The notes: generated by a model not told the origin, from the letters alone. A DNA stretch of 33,137 nt from Mycolicibacterium palauense (GCF_002592005.1 NZ_NVQF01000068.1:1-33137); one strand, 5' to 3'; shown: positions 16,055 to 23,398, numbered from the stretch's first letter. Translations and numbers: made by a program.

Positions 16055-16879
16055 CTACTCTCCTGTGAACTCCGGCGGGCGCTTGGCGAACATCGCGGTG
16101 ATGCCCTCGGTCAGATCCTTCGACGGCAGGAACGCCGAGTTCCACGCGGCCACGTAGCGCAGGCTCGCCGAGACCCGCTCGGTGCGCTGCTCGTCGAGGA
16201 CGTCCTTGATGCCGGACACCACCAGCGGTGGGTTGGCAGCGATCTCGGCGGCGGTGGCGTGGGCGGCGGCCAGGCATGCCTCGGCGTCGTCGTAGACGTC
16301 GTTGACCAGACCGATCTGTGCGGCGCGGGCCGCGTCGACGTCCTTGCCGGTCAACGCCAGCTCCCGCAGATGCCCGTCGGACAGGATCAGCGGCAGCCGC
16401 GCCAGCGAGCCCACGTCGGCGACGATGGCCAACTTGACCTCACGCACCGAGAACTTGGCGTCGGCGCTGGCGTAGCGGATGTCGACGGCGCTGATCAGGT
16501 CGACGCCGCCGCCGATGCACCAGCCGTGCACCGCGGCGATGGTCGGGGTGCGGCAGTCGGCGACCGCGGTGATCGTGTGCTGCATGGTCTTGAGGCGTTT
16601 GAGGAAGTCGGTGCGCGGCTTGGCCATCGCCCCCTCGGCCATCAGCGGGGCGAGGGTGTCGCCCATCGCCGCGACGTCCAGGCCGTAGCTGAAGTGCTTG
16701 CCCGAGCCCGTGAGCACGATCGCGCGCACCTCCGGATCGGCGTCGAGCTCACCGAAGACCACCGGCAGCTCCGCCCAGAACGCGGGGCCCATGGCGTTGC
16801 CCTTGCCGGGCCCCAGCAGCGTGACGCGCGCGACGTGGTCGGTGATCTCCACCGAGACGGACTCGTAGGTGTCAGACAT
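16055..16879 (-). CDS. echA21: Crotonase-family enzyme, EchA21-like, with dienoyl-CoA isomerase-type active site
   Basis: 274 residues. Crotonase features include the oxyanion-hole segments G-S-G-K-H-F-S-Y-G-L-D-V (about residues 58-69) and G-W-C-I-G-G-G-V-D-L-I. The stretch F-S-V-R-E-V-K-L-A-I-V-A-D-V-G-S-L-A-R-L-P places a Glu and an Asp eight residues apart, just as in the delta3,5-delta2,4-dienoyl-CoA isomerase ECH1. The Asp in G-L-D-V matches the third acidic residue of that enzyme. Isomerisation of dienoyl-CoAs in unsaturated fatty acid breakdown is therefore more likely than simple hydration (inference). ATG 16879 follows the lipoprotein gene by 18 nt in the hisC2 operon. The symbol is from recalled similarity and neighbourhood. 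Confidence 0.85.
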   Translation of the reverse strand: MSDTYESVSVEITDHVARVTLLGPGKGNAMGPAFWAELPVVFGELDADPEVRAIVLTGSGKHFSYGLDVAAMGDTLAPLMAEGAMAKPRTDFLKRLKTMQHTITAVADCRTPTIAAVHGWCIGGGVDLISAVDIRYASADAKFSVREVKLAIVADVGSLARLPLILSDGHLRELALTGKDVDAARAAQIGLVNDVYDDAEACLAAAHATAAEIAANPPLVVSGIKDVLDEQRTERVSASLRYVAAWNSAFLPSKDLTEGITAMFAKRPPEFTGE

Positions 16880-16897
16880 GAGGTTGAGGCTAGTTCG

Positions 16898-17227
16898 CTA
16901 CCTCGGGCGCAGCCGAACCAGGATGTCCTTCACCTTCGCGTCGGGGGCCCGCTCGCAGAGCACCCCGGCCAGCGCCACGAGGAAGAACGGTTGTTCGGAG
17001 GGCCGGCTGGGCTCGTCGCCGTTCATGATCTTGCTGATCACCTCGACACGGTCCTTGTCGCTGAGGGCGACGAACTCGCTGCAGGTGACGTCGGCGGACA
17101 CGGGTTCGGTGGTCTGGGCGACCTGCCCTTCGATGCTGCGCGAACACCCCGCCACCAGGCAGGCCAGGCTCAGCGCGGCCGCGGCGGCGCGGGTGCGCCG
17201 GGAGATTTTCACGGGGTTGGTGTGCAT
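16898..17227 (-). CDS. Small lipoprotein with HdeA-like C-terminal part
   Basis: 109 residues. The N-terminus has positive charges (K-I-S-R-R-T-R), a hydrophobic stretch and the lipobox L-V-A-G-C (Cys about residue 28), so it should be lipidated and held on the outer face of the membrane. The mature part has T-C-S-E-F-V-A-L-S-D-K-D-R-V-E-V-I and a second Cys in L-A-G-V-L-C-E-R-A-P. A 'T-C-x-E-F-x-x-L' start and a later Cys recall HdeA-type disulfide-bonded small helical domains, but this is a weak resemblance. It sits in the hisC2-lipE operon, 21 nt after the DUF4334 gene. Role unknown. Confidence 0.75.
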   Translation of the reverse strand: MHTNPVKISRRTRAAAAALSLACLVAGCSRSIEGQVAQTTEPVSADVTCSEFVALSDKDRVEVISKIMNGDEPSRPSEQPFFLVALAGVLCERAPDAKVKDILVRLRPR

Positions 17228-17248
17228 GCGGATTCCGTCGGCCTCTCG

Positions 17249-17728
17249 CTACACCCGCTGCAGGTAGAAGTACAGGTGCCGGCCGGTGCCGCTGCTGAAG
17301 TCCAGCGCGCCCTTGCCGTTCATGATGCCCATCAGGGTGTCGTCGTCGACCTTCTTGAAGTGGTCGTGAATGGGCACGCCGTCGTAGACCATGGTGGCGG
17401 TCACCTCACCGCGGAACCGTTCCATCCACAGGCTGGCCTCGCCCTTCATCCACTCGGTGTTGGAGAACGTGTTGCCGTGTTCGTCCAGGCAGATCAGCGG
17501 CTTGGCGTCGGTGGCGGAGTTGAAGGTCTTGCCGAACCAGCGGCCCTTCTCCAGCAGGCCGTTGGCGCGGTGGCCGGTGCGGAACTCTCCGCCCTTCCAC
17601 TCGCCGAGGATCTCCTCGATGCCGACCGGCGGCAGGGTCGCCCACAACTCGTCGAGCTCGGCGTCCGGGATCGGCCCGGTGCGCTGGGTGAGGTCGGTGA
17701 ATCGCGTCCGGCTCAGAGTTTCTGCCAT
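17249..17728 (-). CDS. DUF4334 / GXWXG-domain protein
   Basis: 159 residues from ATG 17728. It contains E-I-L-G-E-W-K-G-G-E-F-R-T-G-H (about residues 40-54), the GXWXG motif. The usual following blocks are present: G-R-W-F-G-K-T-F-N-S, P-L-I-C, and a C-terminal DUF4334 part Y-D-G-V-P-I-H-D-H-F-K-K-V-D-D-D-T-L-M-G-I-M-N-G-K and F-Y-L-Q-R-V. The family is a small beta-rich fold of unknown function, common in actinobacteria. An upstream ATG at 17746 overlaps the hisC2 stop (ATGA) and would add six residues; it may be the true start by coupling. Neither start has a strong Shine-Dalgarno. Confidence 0.85.
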   Translation of the reverse strand: MAETLSRTRFTDLTQRTGPIPDAELDELWATLPPVGIEEILGEWKGGEFRTGHRANGLLEKGRWFGKTFNSATDAKPLICLDEHGNTFSNTEWMKGEASLWMERFRGEVTATMVYDGVPIHDHFKKVDDDTLMGIMNGKGALDFSSGTGRHLYFYLQRV

Positions 17729-17742
17729 GACGCGACGGTAGC

Positions 17743-18822
17743 TCATCGCCGCGCGGAGGCGGTTTGGATCCAGCCGCGGGCGAAGGCCAGGAACACGTCG
17801 TTCTCCTCGGGCGCGCCGATGGTGACACGTACTCCGTCGGTGCCGTAGGGCCGCACCAGCACCCGCGCGTTGGCGGCCTGTTCGACGAAGTCGGGAACCA
17901 GCTCGGGGCTCAGCGGCAGCCACACGAAATTGGCCTGCGACGCGGGCAGCTCGTAGCCGGCCTCGCGCAGCGCCGCGCCGACCCGGGCGCGCTCGGCGAC
18001 CACGGCGTCGGTGCGGGCCAGCAGTTCGTCGGAGGCCTGCAGGGAGGCGATCGCGGCGGCCTGCGCCAGCGTGCTCGCGGTGAACGGGACGTAGACCTTG
18101 CCCAGCGCGGTGATCAGCTCCGGATCGCCCACCGCGTAGCCCACCCGGGCGCCGGCCATCCCGTAGGCCTTCGAGAACGTTCTCAGCACAACCACATTGG
18201 GGTGGTTGCGGACCAGACCCAGGCTGTCGGGCACCAGGCCGTCGCGGACGTACTCGACGTAGGCCTCGTCGATGCAGACCACGACGTCGTCCGGGACGGT
18301 GTCGACGAACCGGGCCAGCGCGTCGGGGTCGACCACCGTGGAGGTCGGGTTGTTCGGATTGCAGATGAAGATCAACCGGGTGTTCTCGGTGACCGCGGCG
18401 GCCATCGCCTCCAGGTCGTGGGTGTGGTCGCGCAGCGGCACCGGCACCGGGGTAGCGCCGGCGACCCGCACCTGCAGCGGGTAGACCTCGAAGGCCCGCC
18501 ACCCGAACATCACCTCGTCGCCGATGCTGGCGGTGATCTGGATCAACTGCTGGCACAGGCTGACCGAGCCGCAGCCCACCGCGATGTTCTCCGGCGCGAA
18601 CGCCCACTTCTCCAGATGCTTGGCCAGCTGCTCGCGCAGCTCCACGTAGCCGTTGTCCGGGTAGCGGTTGAGCGTGTCTGCGGCCTTGTCGATGGCCGCG
18701 CGCACACTGGGCAGCGGTCCGTGCACGGTTTCGTTGCTGGCCAGCTTGATGGCACCCGGCACGGTCTTGCCCGGGGTGTAGGCCGGGAGGTCGGCCATCA
18801 GGGGGCGCAGGCGGGCGGTCAT
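17743..18822 (-). CDS. hisC2: HisC2/Pat-type histidinol-phosphate or aromatic aminotransferase
   Basis: 359 residues, fold-type I PLP aminotransferase. The motifs are L-A-S-N-E-T near residue 30, G-C-G-S-V-S-L-C-Q-Q (cofactor phosphate loop), N-P-N-N-P-T-S-T (substrate loop), D-E-A-Y-V-E-Y (Asp that binds the pyridine nitrogen) and T-F-S-K-A-Y-G-M-A-G-A-R-V-G-Y, where K is the Schiff-base Lys. The second HisC-like enzyme of mycobacteria (annotated HisC2 or Pat) prefers aromatic amino acids; the gene here is not in a his operon, which favours that role. ATG 18822 is chosen over 18879 because a TANNNT -10 lies 6 nt before it. It is the first gene of the six-gene minus-strand operon ending with lipE. 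Confidence 0.85.
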   Translation of the reverse strand: MTARLRPLMADLPAYTPGKTVPGAIKLASNETVHGPLPSVRAAIDKAADTLNRYPDNGYVELREQLAKHLEKWAFAPENIAVGCGSVSLCQQLIQITASIGDEVMFGWRAFEVYPLQVRVAGATPVPVPLRDHTHDLEAMAAAVTENTRLIFICNPNNPTSTVVDPDALARFVDTVPDDVVVCIDEAYVEYVRDGLVPDSLGLVRNHPNVVVLRTFSKAYGMAGARVGYAVGDPELITALGKVYVPFTASTLAQAAAIASLQASDELLARTDAVVAERARVGAALREAGYELPASQANFVWLPLSPELVPDFVEQAANARVLVRPYGTDGVRVTIGAPEENDVFLAFARGWIQTASARR

Positions 18823-18852
18823 TTGGTCAGCATATGCGAGTGGCTGTACGCT
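18823..18852 (+). promoter_or_regulatory. Possible promoter of the tRNA-Ser/tRNA-Arg unit
   Basis: TTGGTC (18823-18828), 18 bp, TACGCT (18847-18852), about 58 bp before tRNA-Ser. A reasonable sigma-A-like pair on the plus strand, back to back with the hisC2 promoter. Confidence 0.35.
18829..18834 (-). promoter_or_regulatory. -10 element for leaderless hisC2 transcript
   Basis: Minus-strand TATGCT, six bases, then the ATG at 18822. Spacing is ideal for leaderless initiation. It partly overlaps the divergent promoter proposed for the tRNA genes. Confidence 0.5.
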
Positions 18853-18910
18853 GTGCCCTCGGCGGTTCCGGTGCTCCACGACGGGTCCGGTAACCTCGAA
18901 ACGGTTTCAA

Positions 18911-19002
18911 GGAGGCGTGCCAGAGCGGCCGAATGGGGCTCACTGCTAATGAGTTGTCCGTCTTAAAGCGGACCGGAGGTTCAAATCCTCTCGCCTCCGC
19001 CA
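18911..19002 (+). tRNA. tRNA-Ser(GCT), CCA encoded
   Basis: Acceptor stem GGAGGCG/CGCCTCC, discriminator G and encoded CCA (19000-19002). The anticodon arm GCTCA-CTGCTAA-TGAGT gives anticodon GCT. There is a long class II variable arm (GTCCG...CGGAC) and a T-arm GAGGTTCAAATCCTC. All stems pair, so it is an intact gene. Confidence 0.95.
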
Positions 19003-19019
19003 CACAACTGAATAACCCG

Positions 19020-19092
19020 GCGCCCGTAGCTCAACGGATAGAGCATCTGACTACGGATCAGAAGGTTAGGGGTTCGAATCCCTTCGGGCGCG
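19020..19092 (+). tRNA. tRNA-Arg(ACG)
   Basis: 73 bases. Acceptor stem GCGCCCG/CGGGCGC with discriminator G; D-arm GCTC-AACGGATA-GAGC; anticodon arm TCTGA-CTACGGA-TCAGA with anticodon ACG; T-arm AGGGGTTCGAATCCCTT. CCA is not encoded. Its last 22 bases (from 19070) are repeated almost exactly at 20556-20578 beyond the fic gene, so this gene is the likely integration target. Confidence 0.95.
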
Positions 19093-19109
19093 CTCACCAT
19101 CGGCGTCGA

Positions 19110-19145
19110 CGACTCCCGCGGCACAGGCAATGTGTCCGGGAGTCG
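19110..19145 (+). terminator. Hairpin terminator after the tRNA genes
   Basis: CGACTCCCG (19110-19118) pairs with CGGGAGTCG (19137-19145), with a further GCACA/TGTG pairing inside. It is followed by a short T-containing tract (CTAATTT). A plausible intrinsic terminator for the tRNA transcript, insulating it from fic. Confidence 0.55.
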
Positions 19146-19220
19146 CTAATTTCCGCACACTCAGTCCCGGAGTCGGGTGTGCTCATCCGACACGTCCCCC
19201 ACGTTTGGGCGGGACGCGAC

Positions 19221-19293
19221 AACCTTGAAATTCATGGCCACTTTTCAAGCTTGAGTCACTAACCTTGAAATTACAGACGTGGATTTCAAGGTT
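19221..19293. promoter_or_regulatory. Two tandem dyad operators upstream of fic
   Basis: AACCTTGAAAT occurs at 19221-19231 and again at 19261-19271, exactly 40 bp apart. The second copy forms a perfect 11-bp inverted repeat with ATTTCAAGGTT (19283-19293), spacer 11 bp. The first pairs imperfectly with TTTTCAAGCTT (19242-19252; 9 of 11). The array ends 21 bp before the fic ATG. The Fic protein's C-terminal winged helix makes autoregulation likely. Confidence 0.8.
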
Positions 19294-19314
19294 GTGATCA
19301 ATGAGGTTGTTGTG

Positions 19315-20487
19315 ATGGATGTTGATAGGTTGCGGGGCAGTCCGGTAGGGCAGGTCGTACCGATCTCGGGCTATGACCCGCGGTTCGACGAGACGTACGA
19401 GTACTTCGCCTTCGTTCCTGACCCGCTACCTGGCGAACTGGCACTCGACGCGGCAACATACGCGGCGGTCATCGAAGCCACCGCGGCGATGGCGCGTGCT
19501 GACCAGGCGGCTTCCCTGTTGCCGAACCCGGTTCTGCTTGCACGACCTGCCACGCGTCGTGAGGCCGTGAGCACGTCCGCACTGGAGGGGACGTACGCCG
19601 CGCTGTCCGACGTGTTCGAGGCGGATTTCCTTGAGCCCGACGAGATGACCGGCTCAGTAAGCGAAGTGCGCAACTACGTGACCGCGGCGGAGCGGGCGTA
19701 CGAATTGGTCGGCAGGGGCCAACCGGTCTCCATCGGCATGCTTGAGGACCTGCAGGGCGAGTTGCTCCAAGGCACTCCGAGCGACGGTCCGCACGCGGGC
19801 AGCATCCGCACCACTCAGGTGTTCATTGGAGTCGGTAACCGCCGAGTGACATCTGCCCGGTTTGTCCCGCCGCCGGCCGACCACCGCCTCATCGACGGGC
19901 TGGATGCGTGGCAGGACTGGATGCGGGATGGCGGGCAGGCGATACCGACCGTTATCCGTATCGCGGCCGCGCACTACCAATTCGAGGCGCTGCACCCGTT
20001 CCACGATGGCAATGGGCGGCTGGGACGACTGGTCATGGCGCTGCAGCTCATGGCCGCGGGAGATCTGCGTTACCCCGTTCTGAACATATCGCCTTGGCTG
20101 GAGCAGCACAGGACCCAGTACCAGGACGGACTCCTTCGTGTGTCCCAGACCGGCGATTGGGATCCGTGGGTCTGCCTGATATCCAACGCCATCCACGCAG
20201 AGGCGCTTGAGGTGATCAAGCGCGTCGACAAGCTTCTCGCCCTGCGGGAGAGCTTCCAGATGACCCTGCAGGGTGCCAAGGGCGTATCGCTCCGGATCGC
20301 CGACGACCTGATCGGCTACCCGATGATCACCGCCTCGCTCGCCGCGAAGCTCCACGACGTCTCGTATCAGGCCGCGAACACGGCAATCTCCAAGCTGGTC
20401 GACCTGGGCATCCTCAAGCAGAGAACCGCGGGCCGCTATGACCGTATCTTTCAGTGCGATGCCGTCTTGGCTGCGCTCGAATACTGA
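19315..20487 (+). CDS. Class II Fic-family AMP-transferase with C-terminal winged helix
   Basis: 390 residues. The Fic active-site motif H-P-F-H-D-G-N-G-R-L-G-R begins at residue 227 (catalytic His, anion-binding loop, Arg). An N-terminal inhibitory helix motif T-S-A-L-E-G (residues 87-92, [S/T]xxxE[G/N]) makes it a class II, self-inhibited Fic. The flap region has G-S-I-R-T-T-Q-V-F-I-G and P-P-P-A. The C-terminus (about 325-390: M-I-T-A-S-L-A-A-K-L-H-D-V-S-Y-Q-A-A-N-T-A-I-S-K-L-V-D-L-G-I-L) is a winged-helix DNA-binding domain. ATG 19315 is chosen over GTG 19279 because GAGG lies 8 nt upstream and GTG 19279 falls inside the operator. It should AMPylate a protein target, which is unknown. The gene is enclosed by tRNA-Arg and a copy of its 3' end, so it was probably acquired. 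Confidence 0.9.
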   Translation: MDVDRLRGSPVGQVVPISGYDPRFDETYEYFAFVPDPLPGELALDAATYAAVIEATAAMARADQAASLLPNPVLLARPATRREAVSTSALEGTYAALSDVFEADFLEPDEMTGSVSEVRNYVTAAERAYELVGRGQPVSIGMLEDLQGELLQGTPSDGPHAGSIRTTQVFIGVGNRRVTSARFVPPPADHRLIDGLDAWQDWMRDGGQAIPTVIRIAAAHYQFEALHPFHDGNGRLGRLVMALQLMAAGDLRYPVLNISPWLEQHRTQYQDGLLRVSQTGDWDPWVCLISNAIHAEALEVIKRVDKLLALRESFQMTLQGAKGVSLRIADDLIGYPMITASLAAKLHDVSYQAANTAISKLVDLGILKQRTAGRYDRIFQCDAVLAALEY

Positions 20488-20554
20488 CCCTGGCAGACTC
20501 GGCCGCCGGTATTTCCGGTCCAGGTGGCGCCAAACCAATCCGCATTGCGCGGTG

Positions 20555-20578
20555 AGGGTTCGAATCCTCTTCGGGCGC
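20555..20578 (+). repeat. Near-copy of the tRNA-Arg 3' end (probable att site)
   Basis: GGGTTCGAATCC (20556-20567) and CTTCGGGCGC (20569-20578) match bases 19070-19081 and 19082-19091 of tRNA-Arg(ACG), separated by one inserted T. The direct repeat encloses the terminator, operators and fic gene (about 1.5 kb). This is the arrangement left by tRNA-targeted integration. Confidence 0.8.
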
Positions 20579-20630
20579 AATCAACCTCCGGTTCCGGCCG
20601 CACGGGCCGGAACGCCACTCGAGGGGACGG

Positions 20631-20969
20631 CTAACCGGAGCCCATCATGCCGGGCTCCCAGTACCCGGGGCTCCAGCCGTTGGACCCCATCATTCCCGAG
20701 CCCCATGGTCCGGGAGCCCAGTCACCGGGGGTTCCCATGTCCGGGCCCCAGCAGTCCGGGTCCATCATTCCCGGACCCCAGCAGTCATCGCCGGAGCCTC
20801 CGGAGCCGCCGGGGCCCTGGGCGGGGAGGGGCGAGGTGACGGCGGGAACCCCGCCGCCGGCCAGGGTTGTCGTGGGTGTCGCGGGCACACCCAGTGCTGT
20901 CACCGCGAGGGGGATGCCCAGCGCCACGACGGCGACGCCGGTGGCTGCCACATGACGGATGTCGAACAT
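20631..20969 (-). CDS. Small exported Trp/Met/Gly/Pro-rich protein
   Basis: 112 residues. Residues 1-30 form a signal peptide or membrane anchor (V-A-A-T-G-V-A-V-V-A-L-G-I-P-L-A-V-T-A-L-G). A short Thr/Pro/Gly linker follows, and the last 50 residues consist of repeats such as D-C-W-G-P-G-M-M-D-P-D-C-W-G-P-D-M and G-W-S-P-G-Y-W-E-P-G-M-M-G-S-G. These hold two Cys, several Met pairs and seven Trp. ATG 20969 has a strong upstream AAAGGGG, supporting a real gene. The Met/Cys/Trp content could bind copper or heme, or form a structural coil; there is no recognised family. It is a single gene downstream of the SDR-MTase operon on the same strand. Confidence 0.7.
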   Translation of the reverse strand: MFDIRHVAATGVAVVALGIPLAVTALGVPATPTTTLAGGGVPAVTSPLPAQGPGGSGGSGDDCWGPGMMDPDCWGPDMGTPGDWAPGPWGSGMMGSNGWSPGYWEPGMMGSG

Positions 20970-21150
20970 GTCGGCCCACCCCTTTCCTACTCGTGCCTGC
21001 CGTCACCGCGCCGCGATGGCGCCGTGGCGGCCTCACCTCCATCCTGCGCGCGCGGGGACACTTCGGGGCAGGGTATTTCGGCCCGATCCGGGTTGACCTT
21101 CGCGGCCGACGAGCCGCGCCCGCAACCGAGCGGGGAGGCGCCCGGCTCGG

Positions 21151-21888
21151 TCAGTTCTGCACGGTCGGCCGGATGGTCATGTCCCCGATCTCCACGTCCG
21201 GGGGCTGGTCGATGGCGAACGCGATCGCGGTGGCCACCGCCTCGGGGGCGAGCCCGAATTCGTCCATGCTCGCCCGCGCGGCGGCGCGCAGCTCGGGATC
21301 CTCGATCGAGGAGGGCAGTTCGGTGTTCACGTAGCCGGGCGAGATCGACGTGGTGCGGACGACGCCGTCGGTGCTCTCCTGGCGCAGCGTCTCCATCACC
21401 GTGCGGACCGCGTTCTTGGTGGCCGCGTAGACGGCCATGTTCGGCACGATCTTCAGCCCGGCGGTGGAGACGGTGGTCACGAAATGACCGCTGCCCTGGC
21501 GGCGGAACACCGGCAGGGCGGCCGCGATCCCGTTGAGCACACCGCGCAGGTTGACGTCGATCATGGCCGACCACCCGTCGGCGTCGACATCGGACATGGG
21601 CCCGATCCTGCTGATCCCGGCGTTGCTGACCAGGACGTCGAGCCGGCCGAATTCGGTGACCGCGGTGTCCACCAACCGGGCCGCATCGGCGGCGACGGCG
21701 ACATCCACCGCGCAGGTGCGGGCGGTGCCGCCGGCCTCGCCGATCTGGGCGGCCAGCTCATCGAGGCGCTCGGTGCGCCGCGCGCCGAGCAGCACCGTGG
21801 CGCCGCGCTCGGCGAGCATGCGTGCGGTGGCCGCGCCGATGCCGCTGCTGGCCCCGGTGATCGCGACGACCTTGCCGGAGATGGTCAC
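21151..21888 (-). CDS. Short-chain dehydrogenase/reductase (classical)
   Basis: 245 residues. N-terminal T-G-A-S-S-G-I-G (NAD(P) binding, residues 11-18), G-A-R-R-T-E-R after strand 2 (Arg pair suggesting NADP), D-V near 62, S-N-A-G (about 90), catalytic Ser in V-T-T-V-S-T-A-G and Y-A-A-T-K (Tyr/Lys), then S-I-S-P-G-Y-V-N-T. Substrate unknown. Its ATG lies 4 nt after the methyltransferase stop, so it is the last gene of the APH-ACAD operon. Confidence 0.85.
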   Translation of the reverse strand: MTISGKVVAITGASSGIGAATARMLAERGATVLLGARRTERLDELAAQIGEAGGTARTCAVDVAVAADAARLVDTAVTEFGRLDVLVSNAGISRIGPMSDVDADGWSAMIDVNLRGVLNGIAAALPVFRRQGSGHFVTTVSTAGLKIVPNMAVYAATKNAVRTVMETLRQESTDGVVRTTSISPGYVNTELPSSIEDPELRAAARASMDEFGLAPEAVATAIAFAIDQPPDVEIGDMTIRPTVQN

Positions 21889-21892
21889 CCGG

Positions 21893-22543
21893 CTAGCTCT
21901 TGGTGCCGATGGTGATCAGATCGGAGACCACCTTGGTCCACGCCGGCCGACGCACGCGGTGCTGTTCGGCGAGCCGGAAGCCTGCCTCGGCGAACAGGTC
22001 GCGCATCTGGCGCGGCGTCGGGTTGTGCGCCGGGTTGAACCGGCCCGCGCTGAGCCGGGAGACCCAGGCCGGCTGCTGCGGGCTGATGGTGGCCACCGCG
22101 GCCAGCCCGCCCGGGCGCAGCACCCGGTGGAATTCGGCCAGCGCCGCCGGCTGGTCGAAGAAGTGGAACGCCGAGGTCGTCACGACCGCGTCGAGCGCGC
22201 CGTCGTCGAACGGCAGCGCCTCGGCCGGCGCGCTCAGCCAGCTCACCGTCGAGGAGCGGGCCCGGGCCTGTTCCAGCATGCCCGCGCTCATGTCGACGCC
22301 GTAGACCTCGTCGGGCCCCAGCTCGCGTTCGATGCGGTCGGCGAGAATGCCGGTGCCGCAGGCGACGTCGACGATCCGCTGGGCGCCGTGTGACCGCAGC
22401 GCGGCGATCACCTCGTCCTGGGCCGGGCGGTACACCCAGCGCTGCAGGACGGGCAGGTCGTAGGCCGGAGCGGCGAAGCTCCAGAACTTGGTCACCGTGT
22501 CGTTGAGGTTGCGGCGCTGCGCCGAACTCCGGGCATCCGTCAT
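21893..22543 (-). CDS. Class I SAM-dependent methyltransferase
   Basis: 216 residues from ATG 22543. Motif I is I-V-D-V-A-C-G-T-G-I-L-A (about residues 57-68). Then V-Y-G-V-D-M-S-A-G-M-L, A-E-A-L-P-F-D-D-G-A-L-D-A-V-V (motif II region) and V-L-R-P-G-G-L-A follow, as in UbiE/Methyltransf_11-type enzymes. Residues before motif I (F-W-S-F-A-A-P-A-Y-D-L-P) are typical of ubiquinone/menaquinone-like or small-molecule methyltransferases. The natural substrate is unknown. The frame opens at 22567, but M-T-D-A-R-S-S is the better start. It lies between two SDR genes in the same operon. Confidence 0.85.
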   Translation of the reverse strand: MTDARSSAQRRNLNDTVTKFWSFAAPAYDLPVLQRWVYRPAQDEVIAALRSHGAQRIVDVACGTGILADRIERELGPDEVYGVDMSAGMLEQARARSSTVSWLSAPAEALPFDDGALDAVVTTSAFHFFDQPAALAEFHRVLRPGGLAAVATISPQQPAWVSRLSAGRFNPAHNPTPRQMRDLFAEAGFRLAEQHRVRRPAWTKVVSDLITIGTKS

Positions 22544-22588
22544 GGCATCGACGGTACGCGCGCTCACCGGGGACGGGCCGGGGCCGAA

Positions 22589-23374
22589 TCAGCGGAAGCT
22601 GCCGGTGCCGCCGTCGACGTGGATGGTCTGGCCGGTGATGAAGGTGGCGTCGTCGCTGACCAGGAACGCGACCAGCGCGCCGACGTCGGTGCGCGCGTCG
22701 CCGATCCGTTTCAGCGGCACCCGGCGCAGTGACTTGGCGAAGCTGTCGGGGGCCATCTCCCGCCAGGCCCTGATGCCGTCGGATTCGGCGAACGGGCACA
22801 CCGTGTTGACCCGGATCCCGTCGCGGCCCCACTCCATGGCGGCCACCTTGGCGATCCCGCGCACCGACTCCTTGGCCCCGGCGTAGGCGGCGAAGCGCGG
22901 CTCGCCGGCGGTGCCGCTGCCCGAGCCGAGGTTGACCACCGCGCCGCCGCCGGCGCGCACCAGCTCGGGATAGGCCGCCTGCATCAGCAGCAGGGTGGCG
23001 CGGGGGCCGACGTCGGAGACCAGCTCGAAATCGTCGACGGTGATGTCGGTGAACGGTTTCGGTTCGTTGGTGGCGATCGCGTTGTTGACCAGTGCGTGCA
23101 GCCCGCCGAACGCCTCGAGGGCCGCGCCGACGATCGCGGGGGCGACCGCCGGGTCACGCAGGTCGGCCACCAGCGAGGCCACCGCGCCGCCGGCGCCGCG
23201 CAGCTCGTCGGTGGTGGCCGCCAACCGCTGCTCGTCGACGTCGGCGAGCAGCACCGAGGCGCCCCGCTCGGTCAGCGCCGCGGCGATGCCCCGGCCGACC
23301 CCGCGGGCCGCTCCGGTGACGATCACCACCCGGTCGCGCAGGGAGTCCGGATGCCAGTACGTCACGCCCGGCAC
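22589..23374 (-). CDS. Short-chain dehydrogenase/reductase (classical)
   Basis: 261 residues. Cofactor motif T-G-A-A-R-G-V-G (residues 20-27) with L-A-D-V-D after strand 2 (acidic residue favouring NAD). N-N-A-I-A replaces the usual N-N-A-G. The catalytic Ser lies in N-L-G-S-G-S-G and the Y-A-G-A-K motif supplies Tyr/Lys. The end is F-I-T-G-Q-T-I-H-V-D-G-G. P-F-A-E-S follows the 'N-T-V-C' segment instead of the common P-G. All catalytic residues are present. It is the middle gene of the APH-ACAD operon; the ATG at 23374 follows the next SDR's stop by 24 nt. Confidence 0.85.
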   Translation of the reverse strand: MPGVTYWHPDSLRDRVVIVTGAARGVGRGIAAALTERGASVLLADVDEQRLAATTDELRGAGGAVASLVADLRDPAVAPAIVGAALEAFGGLHALVNNAIATNEPKPFTDITVDDFELVSDVGPRATLLLMQAAYPELVRAGGGAVVNLGSGSGTAGEPRFAAYAGAKESVRGIAKVAAMEWGRDGIRVNTVCPFAESDGIRAWREMAPDSFAKSLRRVPLKRIGDARTDVGALVAFLVSDDATFITGQTIHVDGGTGSFR

Positions 23375-23398
23375 GCTAGCCGATGGGCGCGGGCCCGG

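Noticed and set aside
18911..19002. tRNA-Ser(GCT) as donor of the tRNA-Ser fragment at 4899
   Set aside because: Acceptor (CGCCTCC versus CGCCACC), variable arm and anticodon differ, so the fragment derives from another tRNA-Ser.
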